From the NCBI GenBank assembly GCA_963775805.1, contig CAVZKG010000007.1:310001-374000 (forward strand): DNA of 64,000 bases, in the 5' to 3' direction. How positions within the stretch are numbered: the first letter of the stretch is position 1; each line of letters opens with the position of its first letter. Shown here piece after piece: positions 1 to 7,935 of this stretch. The position numbers were made by a program, and so were the translations under genes. Under the pieces are notes generated by a model. That model saw only the letters and a list, made by a program, of their open reading frames with translations, did not search any database and had not been told where the DNA came from. This stretch comes from JAFAMB01 sp963775805 (lineage in GTDB: Bacteria > Verrucomicrobiota > Verrucomicrobiia > Chthoniobacterales > JAFAMB01).

Positions 1-161
1 TCAAGCGCTTGCAGGCGATTCGATCCTACCGAGGTATTCGCCACGTGCGAGGCTTGCCCGTTCGTGGACAACGAACATCGACGAACGCACGTACCCGCAA
101 AGGGCCACGCAAGACTGTCGGCGTACAGCGCAATAAGGACGCCAAGGCAGGTAAAGTTTAA
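1..161 (+). CDS. rpsM: 30S ribosomal protein S13, C-terminal part
   Basis: The reading frame is open from the window edge and ends in TAA at 159-161, giving 52 residues. The basic tail has the S13 hallmarks: a GIRHVRGLPVRGQRT stretch followed by NARTRKGPRKTV. S13 sits in the head of the 30S subunit and contacts tRNA and the 50S bridge. The start lies outside the window. The stop is 17 bp before rpsK, so the two are co-transcribed, as in the usual alpha-operon order. Confidence 0.95.
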   Translation, partial: KRLQAIRSYRGIRHVRGLPVRGQRTSTNARTRKGPRKTVGVQRNKDAKAGKV

Positions 162-178
162 TTTAACAGAACAACGTA

Positions 179-790
179 ATGCCAGACGAACCTACGAACC
201 CGGCGCCAGCTTCAACACCGGAAGCCGCTCCGACCGAATCAGCTCCGACGGGCACGGCGGCGCCAACGGAAACTCCAGCCGCACCTGCGACCGCTCCGGC
301 CGGCGATCCGACCAAGACCGCGCGCGCGGTGAAGCCCAAGGCAAAAAAAGACTCCGCACCCGCTCCCGGCGCAAAGGTGAACCTTTCGCTTGATGGTGGC
401 GAGGCGGACAAGCCGAAAATTGTTAAAGCCAAAGGTAGTAAGAACGTCTTTGGCGGGGTTGCCCATGTGCTGGCAACTTTCAACAATACGATTGTTTCGA
501 TTACTGATCCGACCGGAAATGTGATTGGCTGGTCGAGCGCCGGTAAGGTGGGATTCAAAGGCTCCCGAAAAAGTACTGCCTACGCGGCGCAATTGGTGGC
601 ACAGGACGCTTGCCGCCAAGCCATGGGACATGGCTTGAAGGAAGTTGAAGTGCTTGTCAAAGGACCAGGCGCAGGACGCGAATCCGCGGTTCGTGCTATA
701 CAGGCTATCGGTCTCGATATCTCCGTGATCCGGGACGTGACGCCGGTGCCACACAACGGTTGCCGCCCGCCGAAACAACGCCGCGTCTGA
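179..790 (+). CDS. rpsK: 30S ribosomal protein S11 with long N-terminal extension
   Basis: The S11 core starts near residue 80, with GVAHVLATFNNTIVSITD, GWSSAGKVGFKGSRKST and a C-terminal THNGCRPPK-type ending (here VPHNGCRPPKQRRV). S11 lines the mRNA exit platform of the 30S subunit. The protein is 203 residues, while bacterial S11 is usually about 130. The surplus is an N-terminal low-complexity stretch (residues 1-75) rich in Pro, Ala and Thr with a short Lys-rich patch. The only plausible ATG is at 179, and the extension stays in frame into the core with no internal Met near the core start, so it is probably translated. It lies between rpsM and rpsD in an operon. Confidence 0.95.
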   Translation: MPDEPTNPAPASTPEAAPTESAPTGTAAPTETPAAPATAPAGDPTKTARAVKPKAKKDSAPAPGAKVNLSLDGGEADKPKIVKAKGSKNVFGGVAHVLATFNNTIVSITDPTGNVIGWSSAGKVGFKGSRKSTAYAAQLVAQDACRQAMGHGLKEVEVLVKGPGAGRESAVRAIQAIGLDISVIRDVTPVPHNGCRPPKQRRV

Positions 791-815
791 TCAGGCAGAA
801 AGAATAGAACTTACC

Positions 816-1427
816 ATGGCTCGTTACACTGGCCCTAAAGCAAAAATCAGTCGACGTTTTGGCGTTGCCCTGTTCGGTCCGAGCAAAGCGCTCGAAAGAA
901 AAAATTATCCTCCCGGCATGCATGGCCCTAAAGGGTCACGCCGAAAGCAGTCTGAATACGCAACTGCGCTGGCCGAAAAACAGAAGCTGCGCCACCAATA
1001 TGGTCTGATGGAACGACAGTTCCGTCGTTACTTTGAAACAGCTCTACGCAAACGAGGTGTGACAGGTGAGACCCTTCTCCAGATGCTCGAAACCCGGCTC
1101 GACAATGTTGTCTACCGGCTTGGTTTTGCGAATTCCCGCAGCGCCGCTCGCCAACTGGTTTCGCATGGACATGTGACGGTGAATAACCGCAAGGTTAACA
1201 TCTCTTCCTACAACCTTAAGCCGGGTGATACGATCATCATCAAAGACAGACCTGGTTCGAGACGGCTTGTGACGCGGAATCTTGAACTGACCCAGATCCA
1301 GCCTGTTCCAGATTGGTTGGTAGCTGACAAAGACCAATTCCAGGGCAAGATTGTGCGAATTCCTTCGCGTGAAGAGATTGCTCCGATCGTCAACGAGCAG
1401 CTTGTCGTCGAGCTCTATTCTCGATAA
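816..1427 (+). CDS. rpsD: 30S ribosomal protein S4
   Basis: The full-length S4 (203 residues) begins MARYTGPKAKISRRFG. It has the S4 RNA-binding region LETRLDNVVYRLGFANSRSAARQLVSHGHV around residues 90-115 and the typical C-terminus ending VVELYSR. S4 nucleates 30S assembly and in many bacteria represses its own operon translationally. It lacks the N-terminal zinc-binding Cys cluster of the C+ form. It lies 25 bp after rpsK. The usual next genes, rpoA and rplQ, are absent: a hairpin and an opposite-strand gene follow directly. Confidence 0.97.
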   Translation: MARYTGPKAKISRRFGVALFGPSKALERKNYPPGMHGPKGSRRKQSEYATALAEKQKLRHQYGLMERQFRRYFETALRKRGVTGETLLQMLETRLDNVVYRLGFANSRSAARQLVSHGHVTVNNRKVNISSYNLKPGDTIIIKDRPGSRRLVTRNLELTQIQPVPDWLVADKDQFQGKIVRIPSREEIAPIVNEQLVVELYSR

Positions 1428-1458
1428 GAAACATCTGTCCTAATCTTCTGGACGTACA

Positions 1459-1488
1459 GGGCGCAATATTCGCATGTTGCGCCCTTTC
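1459..1488 (+). terminator. rho-independent terminator after rpsD
   Basis: A perfect 8-bp stem, GGGCGCAA (1459-1466) with TTGCGCCC (1477-1484), has a 10-nt loop and is followed by TTTCTATTT. It ends the ribosomal operon. It abuts the stop of the convergent phosphoesterase gene and could act on both strands. Confidence 0.85.
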
Positions 1489-2354
1489 TATTTCCTAAAG
1501 GTCTTTGCAAGCTCTGCTTCGACTTCAGCCTGTGACATCTCCATGTAGGCTTTAACCGCTTGCCGGATTGGTAGCTTTCCATGCCGTAGCAACATCCCAA
1601 AAAGACGCTCAAAGGGAGAAAGATGGGGGCGTGCCGATTCCAGTTCACGTCGGATCAAGCAGGAGAGCGGGCCGGCGCCTTCCCAAAAACCGACTCGACC
1701 GAGTTCCTCTATGACACGATTGACCGGGTATGCGACTCGACGAATCTCCGACACCCAGTGATCCTTGTCCCAGGAGATCACCCCGAAGCTCGCCCGTTGG
1801 TCGCCGTCGAAAGGAAATCCAACAGATCCGACATTCACGACGAGTGTTGAATTGATCTCACGTACAAGCGGCAGATGAGAATGGCCGACACAGAGCAGTT
1901 CCGGAGGGTTCGGGCCGATCATTTCGATCGCCTTTTCGTCCGAAGTCCGAGGGAAAAATCCTTCGTTGTTCGATCGCGGAGAGCCGTGCGCGATCGTCAC
2001 AGGATGATCATTAGGACCGTTAAAAGTGATCGCGATCGGAAGTCGTTTGACCGCCTCAATAAAATCTCCGATTAAATCCGCCGTCCAACGAGCCGGCAGC
2101 CAGTTATAGTAGTCGACTGCGTCCTGCGGCAGTGACTCTTCCGTTTGCCTGATCACATAATCTTCGTGATTGCCGCGGAGTAATGTCCAGCCGGAACTGG
2201 TGATGAACTCAGTCACTTCACGCGGACTTGGACCACGATTTTGAAAATCTCCTGCAACAAAAATCAGGTCGGGACGCAGTCGATCGATCTCCGAGGCGAC
2301 CGCTTCGAGAGCCGGCAGATTCCCATGAATATCCGCGAGCACGGCAATTCGCAT
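1488..2354 (-). CDS. calcineurin-like metallophosphoesterase
   Basis: The protein (288 residues) carries the metallophosphoesterase signature in order: DIHGN at residues 8-12, GDFQNRGPSP near 36, GNHED near 61, and later GHSH (about 158) and a VNVGSVGFP motif typical of YfcE/MJ0936-like enzymes. These motifs bind two metal ions and hydrolyse phosphomono- or phosphodiesters. The substrate cannot be told from sequence. The C-terminal 70 residues are an extra, poorly characterised segment. The gene is convergent with rpsD and is the last of a minus-strand group with the small ORF and the deacetylase upstream. Confidence 0.85.
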   Translation of the reverse strand: MRIAVLADIHGNLPALEAVASEIDRLRPDLIFVAGDFQNRGPSPREVTEFITSSGWTLLRGNHEDYVIRQTEESLPQDAVDYYNWLPARWTADLIGDFIEAVKRLPIAITFNGPNDHPVTIAHGSPRSNNEGFFPRTSDEKAIEMIGPNPPELLCVGHSHLPLVREINSTLVVNVGSVGFPFDGDQRASFGVISWDKDHWVSEIRRVAYPVNRVIEELGRVGFWEGAGPLSCLIRRELESARPHLSPFERLFGMLLRHGKLPIRQAVKAYMEMSQAEVEAELAKTFRK

Positions 2355-2365
2355 TGGTCAAAACA

Positions 2366-2608
2366 CTACCTTAAGTACTGCTCCTCGATGAATTCGAGCG
2401 CTTTACTCAGACTCATCCGGTCAAGATAATGGATGAGCATTGGATCCGCATCATCCGGCAGTTTGGTTCGCAATTGCCCAATTCGCTCCGAGGCACTCTT
2501 CAACCGGGCGAGCTGTGCTTCTGGGTTTTGCTCTCGAAGTTGATGATCGGCAATGACGGCGAGTCGGTCCCGCAAAGCTTCCGCGAGCACCACATAATAC
2601 TGATCCAT
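2366..2608 (-). CDS. small conserved-looking hypothetical protein
   Basis: An ORF of 80 residues starts MDQYYVVLAEALRDRLAVI and is predicted to be all-helical, acidic and soluble, with no recognised domain. It lies 11 bp upstream of the phosphoesterase and just after the deacetylase stop on the same strand, so it is probably the middle gene of a three-gene operon. An alternative TTG start at 2647 would overlap the deacetylase stop; the ATG at 2608 is preferred because it gives a natural protein start. Function unknown. Confidence 0.6.
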   Translation of the reverse strand: MDQYYVVLAEALRDRLAVIADHQLREQNPEAQLARLKSASERIGQLRTKLPDDADPMLIHYLDRMSLSKALEFIEEQYLR

Positions 2609-2640
2609 TGTTACGAAGTGTCGCCCGGACGTGCGCGTGT

Positions 2641-3486
2641 TCAACAAGTTTCGGGCAAAGCGCGCCGGCGGCCGGCTAACAGGTCGCTGGGGCGCGGTAG
2701 AATTAACTTAAATTTTTCCTCAGTGAGTTCACAAAGCAGTCGCTCAAGGGCCTCAAGGCAGACAGCCGATTGCTCTGTCTCGTGGAACAGTATGATCGCT
2801 CCGGGCGAGAGTGAGTCTTTGATTCGATGCACAATGCGATGCGAATCATCGATCTGCGTGTCAAACGCTCTCGCGCTCCAGCCGATTAGATGGAGGCCCC
2901 GAGCCGCGAGAATAGGATGCAGGAACGGATTTTTCATGCCGGCAGGTGCCCGAAACCAGATCGGGACAGGAGCATGAAGGGAAGAAATCGTCGCTTCGAA
3001 TTGGTCAATCTCCTTTGCCAGACGCTTTGGACCGAGCCGCCAGAAAGTGAATCTGGGATGTGTTTGAGTGTGGTTCCCAATCGTATGGCCGGCCTCGAGA
3101 ATCATTCGAGTTAGTTCAGGGTTTTGCGCTACTTTTGAACCAATCACAAAGAAAGTTGCTTGTACGCGAAACTTCTTCAGGAGCGTGAGGATTTGCGGAG
3201 TCGTTCGGGGATCCGGACCATCATCGATGGTTAGCCAGGCTGATTTTGCATTGGTCGAGAATTTCGTCACGACCGGACCAAATCCTTGCAGCGTGGGTAC
3301 CAGCGTGATCGCGAGGAGCGCCACGTGCGAGACGAATAAAATGATCAATCCCGACAATCTGCCGGAAACCATCAGCAGCAGAAATGTCAGGAAGGGAGCG
3401 AGCACAATGTACCAGACCGTTGCGGTTGGGCGAAAAGACACCGCGCTTTCAAAGCAAAATGAATAGGCAAAAGCGAGAAAATGCAT
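2641..3486 (-). CDS. polysaccharide deacetylase (NodB-fold), membrane-anchored
   Basis: The N-terminal 70 residues form two or three hydrophobic segments, so the enzyme is probably anchored in the inner membrane with a periplasmic catalytic domain. The NodB domain follows: TIDDGPDPRTTP (catalytic Asp and metal Asp), the metal-binding NHTQTHPRF motif, RAPAG, and a late LFHET motif. Such enzymes remove N-acetyl groups from peptidoglycan or other GlcNAc polymers, or esters from glycans. ATG at 3486 is chosen; an in-frame TTG lies four codons upstream. It heads the minus-strand operon with the small ORF and the phosphoesterase. Confidence 0.85.
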   Translation of the reverse strand: MHFLAFAYSFCFESAVSFRPTATVWYIVLAPFLTFLLLMVSGRLSGLIILFVSHVALLAITLVPTLQGFGPVVTKFSTNAKSAWLTIDDGPDPRTTPQILTLLKKFRVQATFFVIGSKVAQNPELTRMILEAGHTIGNHTQTHPRFTFWRLGPKRLAKEIDQFEATISSLHAPVPIWFRAPAGMKNPFLHPILAARGLHLIGWSARAFDTQIDDSHRIVHRIKDSLSPGAIILFHETEQSAVCLEALERLLCELTEEKFKLILPRPSDLLAGRRRALPETC

Positions 3487-3634
3487 CAAAAAAACCAACG
3501 GTGGTCCCTATTGAAAAATTGTCCTCGTCCTCGCCTCCACGCGTCAGGATAGCCTACAAAACCAAAGCGTTTCGGTGATAGCGATCGATGTTCAAGCAGC
3601 GTCGAGAAACGAGTACGAGGACGATTACGTCATT

Positions 3635-3672
3635 GATAATGAACAAATGTAACCGAGATAATGATCAAATGT
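3635..3672. promoter_or_regulatory. 16-bp direct repeat, two helical turns apart, upstream of DUF2252 gene
   Basis: GATAATGAACAAATGT (3635-3650) recurs as GATAATGATCAAATGT (3657-3672) with one mismatch. The 22-bp spacing places both copies on the same DNA face. The pair lies in the 319-bp gap between divergent genes, about 135 bp before the DUF2252 start, and looks like a tandem operator. The TGAACA core also occurs twice near the SorC-type regulator start (6305, 6316). Nothing else is seen in 3487-3805. Confidence 0.45.
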
Positions 3673-3805
3673 TGTGCAAGTGTGTGGACATCCCCTGGAT
3701 GAATTGTTCAATGTAGCCTGCGGCTGATGCCGCAGCTTCGGTCGAAATCCGCGACAATAGTTTTAACGATCGGTTGGAAGTCACATCTGGAAACACGGAG
3801 TCCGT

Positions 3806-5173
3806 ATGGCAAATGAATTGCGTAATGCGTTGCCGACTTTCGAAGAGAGAAAGTCTGCTGGGCGCGCTATCCGGGATAAAATCAAGCGCGGTGATCTTGG
3901 GAAATGGCGACCGAAACCGGATCGAGCCGACCCAATTGGTTTGATCGAAGCTTCGCACGCGGATCGGTCTGAGCGACTGATCCCCGTCCGAGTCGGGCGC
4001 ATGGTTGCGTCACCTTACGCATTTCTTCGCGGGTCGGCTGCTTTGATGGCACAGGATTTTTCGGGCTTGCCGCGAACTGGTATCGAGCCGGTGATTTGCG
4101 GCGATGCCCATCTCGGAAATTTCGGATTTTACGCTTCTCCAGAACGGGATCTGGTATTTGATCTGAACGATTTCGACGAGGCGCATCCCGGTCCGTGGGA
4201 ATGGGATCTCTGGAGATTGGCTACCAGCATCTGGGTCGCAGGCAGGCAGAATGGATTGGCCGAATCGACTTGCGCGGATGCCACCGTCTGGTGCGCCGCC
4301 GCATACCGGCGGCAAATCTTACGCCTGGCTGGCCAACCGCTGCTGGCCAGATCATTCGATCGCATGGACATTGATCGAATGCGGGAACAGATGGCCGATT
4401 GGTCTCTGAGGGCGGAGATCGAGCGAGCGGCAAATCTGGCGCGTTTACGGACGAGCGATCGTGCGCTTCCTAAGCTAACGCGAGAGCAGGATGGCGTTCG
4501 CCGCATCGTGGATCAGCCGCCCGTCGTTACGCACGTAACAGAGGACGAAAAAGAGCGGCTAATTGACGGGCTGGAACAGTATCTTACGACGTTGCCACCG
4601 CATTGGCGCAGGCTGCTACAAGCTTACGTCGTCGTTGATGTGGCGCATAAGGTGGTCGGCGTCGGAAGTGTCGGATTGCGAGCTTTTGTGGTCCTCTTGC
4701 ACGGCAATGATGCGAACGACGCGGTCTTCCTGCAGATGAAACAGTCGCGCCGATCCTGTATTGCCTCATTCATTCATGGCGGTACAGCGTGGCATAAACA
4801 TCAGGGACAGCGAGTCGTCGAGTATCAGCAGACTCTTCAAACCGTTAGCGATCCTCTGCTGGGTTGGACCACCGTCGATAGTCGCGACTATTACGTTCGC
4901 CAGTTTCGAGATATGAAAGGTGCGGTTTCCGTTGAAGGGATGGACGGGTCCGCGTTAATGGACTACGGCCGGATCTGTGGTGCGTTGCTCGCAAAAGGAC
5001 ATTGCCGCTCTTGCGGCGCAACGATGCTTGCAGGCTTTCTGGGAAAAGGGGACGTAGTTGACCGGGCGATCGCCAATTTCGCAAAATCGTATGCCGATCA
5101 AACCGAAGCGGACCACGACGCACTTCGGCAAGCCGTAAAATCTGGTCGGCTCCCCGCAGAGTTCGGGATCTGA
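3806..5173 (+). CDS. DUF2252 family protein
   Basis: The protein (455 residues, typical DUF2252 length) shows the family's kinase-like core. VICGDAHLGNFGFY around residue 95 resembles the catalytic loop of aminoglycoside/choline kinases, and DLNDFDEAHPGPWEWDLWRLATS follows it like a metal-binding IDFED segment. Further family blocks are RSCIASFIHGGTAWHKHQGQRVVEYQ and a C-terminal GALLAKGHCRSC region. The biochemical function of DUF2252 is not established; the motifs suggest phosphotransfer. The gene stands alone, and the next gene is convergent. A 16-bp direct repeat lies upstream as a possible operator. Confidence 0.85.
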   Translation: MANELRNALPTFEERKSAGRAIRDKIKRGDLGKWRPKPDRADPIGLIEASHADRSERLIPVRVGRMVASPYAFLRGSAALMAQDFSGLPRTGIEPVICGDAHLGNFGFYASPERDLVFDLNDFDEAHPGPWEWDLWRLATSIWVAGRQNGLAESTCADATVWCAAAYRRQILRLAGQPLLARSFDRMDIDRMREQMADWSLRAEIERAANLARLRTSDRALPKLTREQDGVRRIVDQPPVVTHVTEDEKERLIDGLEQYLTTLPPHWRRLLQAYVVVDVAHKVVGVGSVGLRAFVVLLHGNDANDAVFLQMKQSRRSCIASFIHGGTAWHKHQGQRVVEYQQTLQTVSDPLLGWTTVDSRDYYVRQFRDMKGAVSVEGMDGSALMDYGRICGALLAKGHCRSCGATMLAGFLGKGDVVDRAIANFAKSYADQTEADHDALRQAVKSGRLPAEFGI

Positions 5174-5207
5174 ACTGAACAGCGCCGCATGTGCCCAATG
5201 TGCTCAC

Positions 5208-6239
5208 CTACGAGGAGGGCTCGTTCCCGTAACCGACGCTGCCTGGACCCCCAGACGGTTCCAGTTCCGTGATCCCTTCTTCGGGGCGGAGCAACGCGCG
5301 TGCAGTCGGTTCGTCGACAATGAGTTCGCTCATCAGGCCGCCCTTAAGAGCAGCGCGAATCCCGACTGCTTTGTCCAAACCCGAGGCGATACACAAAGCG
5401 TGTTTGCATCGCTTGAACAGTGATAAATCAGGGCCGCTTGCCCGACTGTTCAGAGAGATATTGTCGTAGGTGCCATCGTATCGAAAGAAGACAGTCGCGA
5501 TGTCGCCCACGACTCCCTCCCGTTCCAGATCTTCGAGATCTCTCTCCTCCAGGAACCCGCCCGCATGCACGTAGCTAGGAATTCGCGAGTTCGCAGCCCC
5601 CACACTGTAGACGAGCAAATCCGCTTTAGCAGAGAGCTCTAGTACACGTTGAACGGAACGTTCCCGCCACATTGTTTGCTTGGACTCCCGGTGATCAAAG
5701 AAAGCAGGGACCGGAAATAGATGGGCGCGTCCGCCATAGTTTAGCGCGAATCGGGTGTAGATATCTGCGATATAGAAATTGTTGATCGAGTATACGTTTC
5801 CGGATCCGTTGAGTTGAACGACATCCACCTGGACGCATCGCTTGGGAGTCAGATAGCGCGAGATCGCGTCGGTGGTTGTTCCCCACGCCAACCCAATGAC
5901 CATCTCCGAGTGAATCAAGCTGTTGAGATGCTTGCCCGCGAATACTGCAACGGATTTCAACCATTCATCTTCAGCGGAATTGACGGGAACGGTCACGACT
6001 TTGACGTTCGAAAGATGGTAGCGATCCCGGATCGCACGTTCCAGTTCCTGCGGGTGCGCCTCTGGATCATGAACTCGAATTTCAATCAAGCCGGCTAGAC
6101 GGGCGTGAGTCAGAAGCCTCGAGACTTTTGGACGGGAGAGCCCCAGCTCCTGCGCAATGTTTTCGGTCGTAAGGTTCTGGTAATAATAGAGCCGGGCGAC
6201 CTTTACTGCCAAAGCATTGAGGATTTCTGGGCGGGCCAT
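5208..6239 (-). CDS. SorC/DeoR-type sugar-binding transcriptional regulator
   Basis: From ATG 6239 the protein is 343 residues. An N-terminal helix-turn-helix (KVARLYYYQNLTTENIAQELGLSRPKVSRLLTHAR, residues 8-42) is followed by a phosphosugar-binding domain with VIGLAWGTTTDAISRYL and the C-terminal ASGLDKAVGIRAALKGGL motif seen in SorC, LsrR and CggR regulators. These bind phosphorylated sugars and control sugar operons. A longer ORF upstream (to 6311) is probably not translated, because MARPEILNALAVKVARLYY is the normal family start. It is divergent from the FAD oxidoreductase/aldolase genes, which it probably controls. Confidence 0.88.
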   Translation of the reverse strand: MARPEILNALAVKVARLYYYQNLTTENIAQELGLSRPKVSRLLTHARLAGLIEIRVHDPEAHPQELERAIRDRYHLSNVKVVTVPVNSAEDEWLKSVAVFAGKHLNSLIHSEMVIGLAWGTTTDAISRYLTPKRCVQVDVVQLNGSGNVYSINNFYIADIYTRFALNYGGRAHLFPVPAFFDHRESKQTMWRERSVQRVLELSAKADLLVYSVGAANSRIPSYVHAGGFLEERDLEDLEREGVVGDIATVFFRYDGTYDNISLNSRASGPDLSLFKRCKHALCIASGLDKAVGIRAALKGGLMSELIVDEPTARALLRPEEGITELEPSGGPGSVGYGNEPSS

Positions 6240-6732
6240 CCCAGACTCTACGGTCGGGAAAGAGGGTAGGCAATTCGGAAGAATGCACATACGTACAAGA
6301 GCATTGAACAAGTGATGAACATTTGTGAAAACAGTATTGACGCTTTGTTCGTATTCGCCTATTGGTTGTTTTTAGACGCATCCCCCTGTTCAAAATCAAC
6401 TCGCCGGTTCTGTTGGGTCTGGTTTCTAAACGTTGCACTGTTGATCGCTTCGGGCTGCCGACGAACCGGTGAAATTTGGTCCAAATGAAATTTACAAAAA
6501 CTCAGCGGCTTGGACGTTCGTCAGCTCAAGCTCTGCGAGACCAAGTCGAGGGCAGCCGGCGCGAAGAGCTGCTGGGCCGCTGGCGAATGGCTTTGGATCA
6601 TTCAAAGCATTGTGTTTATGCCTGACTCTCAAACGAAGCGTATAGTGTCAGGATACGCGGTACGAATCGGTACCGCACCTCTTGGCATCACATTTTGAAT
6701 CCCTCAAGCTCTTAACTCGTTTCCTGATAAAC
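6240..6732. promoter_or_regulatory. long divergent intergenic region with TGAACA half-sites
   Basis: About 490 bp separate the regulator start from the oxidoreductase start, with no convincing gene inside. TGAACA occurs at 6305-6310 and 6316-6321, 11 bp apart (one helical turn), followed by TTTGTTC at 6344-6350. TGAACA/TGTTCA half-sites are of the kind reported for SorC-family regulators such as LsrR, so this is the likely operator zone. The rest of the interval shows nothing I recognise. Confidence 0.4.
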
Positions 6733-7923
6733 ATGAATGAATCCCAAGTATTTGATGTCATAATCATTGGCGCGGGTATTGTTGGCACCGCCATTGCAAG
6801 GGAGCTGTCCAAGTATGAGCTCAAGGTTGTCCTGGTCGAAAAGAATTCTCGGATTGCGCAAGAAACATCGGCAGGGAATTCAGGTGTGGTCCATGGCGGG
6901 TTCGATCCCGTCCCGGGGACCCTAAAGGCCACGCTGAATATCGAGGGACGTCACCTGTATGAGAACGAGTGGTTCCGGGACCTGCGATTTCCTCACGAGA
7001 AAGTCGATTCGCTCGTCCTCGCATTTGACGATGCGGAAGAGGAGGAACTACGGCATCTCTATGACCAGGGGATAGCGAATGGGATACCGGCTGACCAGTT
7101 GGAAATCGTGAATCAAGGAAGATGTCTGGAGCTTGAACCGAATGTGAATCCTGCAGTTGTCGCGGCTCTGTTGTGTACATGTTCCTTTGTCGTTGACCCT
7201 GTATCCCTTGCTAATACTCTTGCCGCTAACGCGATTCGAAACGGAACGACTCTTTGGCTATCGCATTCAGTGACAGGCATCACGCGTCTAAAAAACGAGT
7301 TTGATATCAAGACCAGAACGAACGGCGCGCACACTGAGAATTTGCGAGGAAGGCTGATCATTAACGCGGCTGGGCACTTCGCAGACGTTATTGCGAGGAT
7401 GATCAATGACGAAAGCATCCAGATAAAAGCTAGAAGAGGACAGTATCGGATCCTTGAGAAAACTGAACGGAGCACGATCCGAAATCACATTTTGTTTATG
7501 ACCCCGACTGTGCATGGCAAAGGAGTGATTGTGGCGCCGATGCTAGACGGTCACGTCCTCGTTGGTCCAACCGCAGAGGATGGGGTGGCGAAGGAGGATG
7601 CACGGCTTGTGACTATTGAGAAGTTTGAGGAGATAGGCAATATCGGGCGCAAGATCATTCCAGGATTGAGAATGGATCGGACGTCTGGCGTTATCGCAGG
7701 ATCCAGGTCGATCTGCACTCGCACGAACGACTTTGTCATTGGGTCCTCGGAAATCGATTCAGGCATGATCCACGTTGCTGGCATTAGTTCACCCGGTCTA
7801 TCGGCTGCTCCTGCCATAGCGCGGGAAGTGATCCGTTTGGTCGGAGAAAAAATAGAGTTAAAAAAGCGGGCTGATTATGAAGGACGGCAGCCGGAAATTG
7901 ACAGTTCCACGATGATTTTTTAG
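6733..7923 (+). CDS. FAD-dependent oxidoreductase (GlpO / L-2-hydroxyglutarate oxidase-like)
   Basis: The protein (396 residues from ATG 6733) has a DAO fold. VIIIGAGIVGTAIAREL is the N-terminal dinucleotide-binding glycine motif, then comes VEKNSRIAQETSAGNSGVVHGG, the substrate/flavin segment of the LhgO/type-2 glycerol-3-phosphate oxidase group, and a C-terminal GMIHVAGISSPGLSAAPAIA block closing the FAD site. It lacks the [2Fe-2S] domain found in some GlpA-type proteins. It probably oxidises a 2-hydroxyacid or glycerol-3-phosphate. A TTG at 6682 extends the frame, but the ATG is preferred. It is 12 bp upstream of the aldolase gene, forming a two-gene operon opposite the SorC-type regulator. 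Confidence 0.8.
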   Translation: MNESQVFDVIIIGAGIVGTAIARELSKYELKVVLVEKNSRIAQETSAGNSGVVHGGFDPVPGTLKATLNIEGRHLYENEWFRDLRFPHEKVDSLVLAFDDAEEEELRHLYDQGIANGIPADQLEIVNQGRCLELEPNVNPAVVAALLCTCSFVVDPVSLANTLAANAIRNGTTLWLSHSVTGITRLKNEFDIKTRTNGAHTENLRGRLIINAAGHFADVIARMINDESIQIKARRGQYRILEKTERSTIRNHILFMTPTVHGKGVIVAPMLDGHVLVGPTAEDGVAKEDARLVTIEKFEEIGNIGRKIIPGLRMDRTSGVIAGSRSICTRTNDFVIGSSEIDSGMIHVAGISSPGLSAAPAIAREVIRLVGEKIELKKRADYEGRQPEIDSSTMIF

Positions 7924-7935
7924 GAGGTAGGAACG

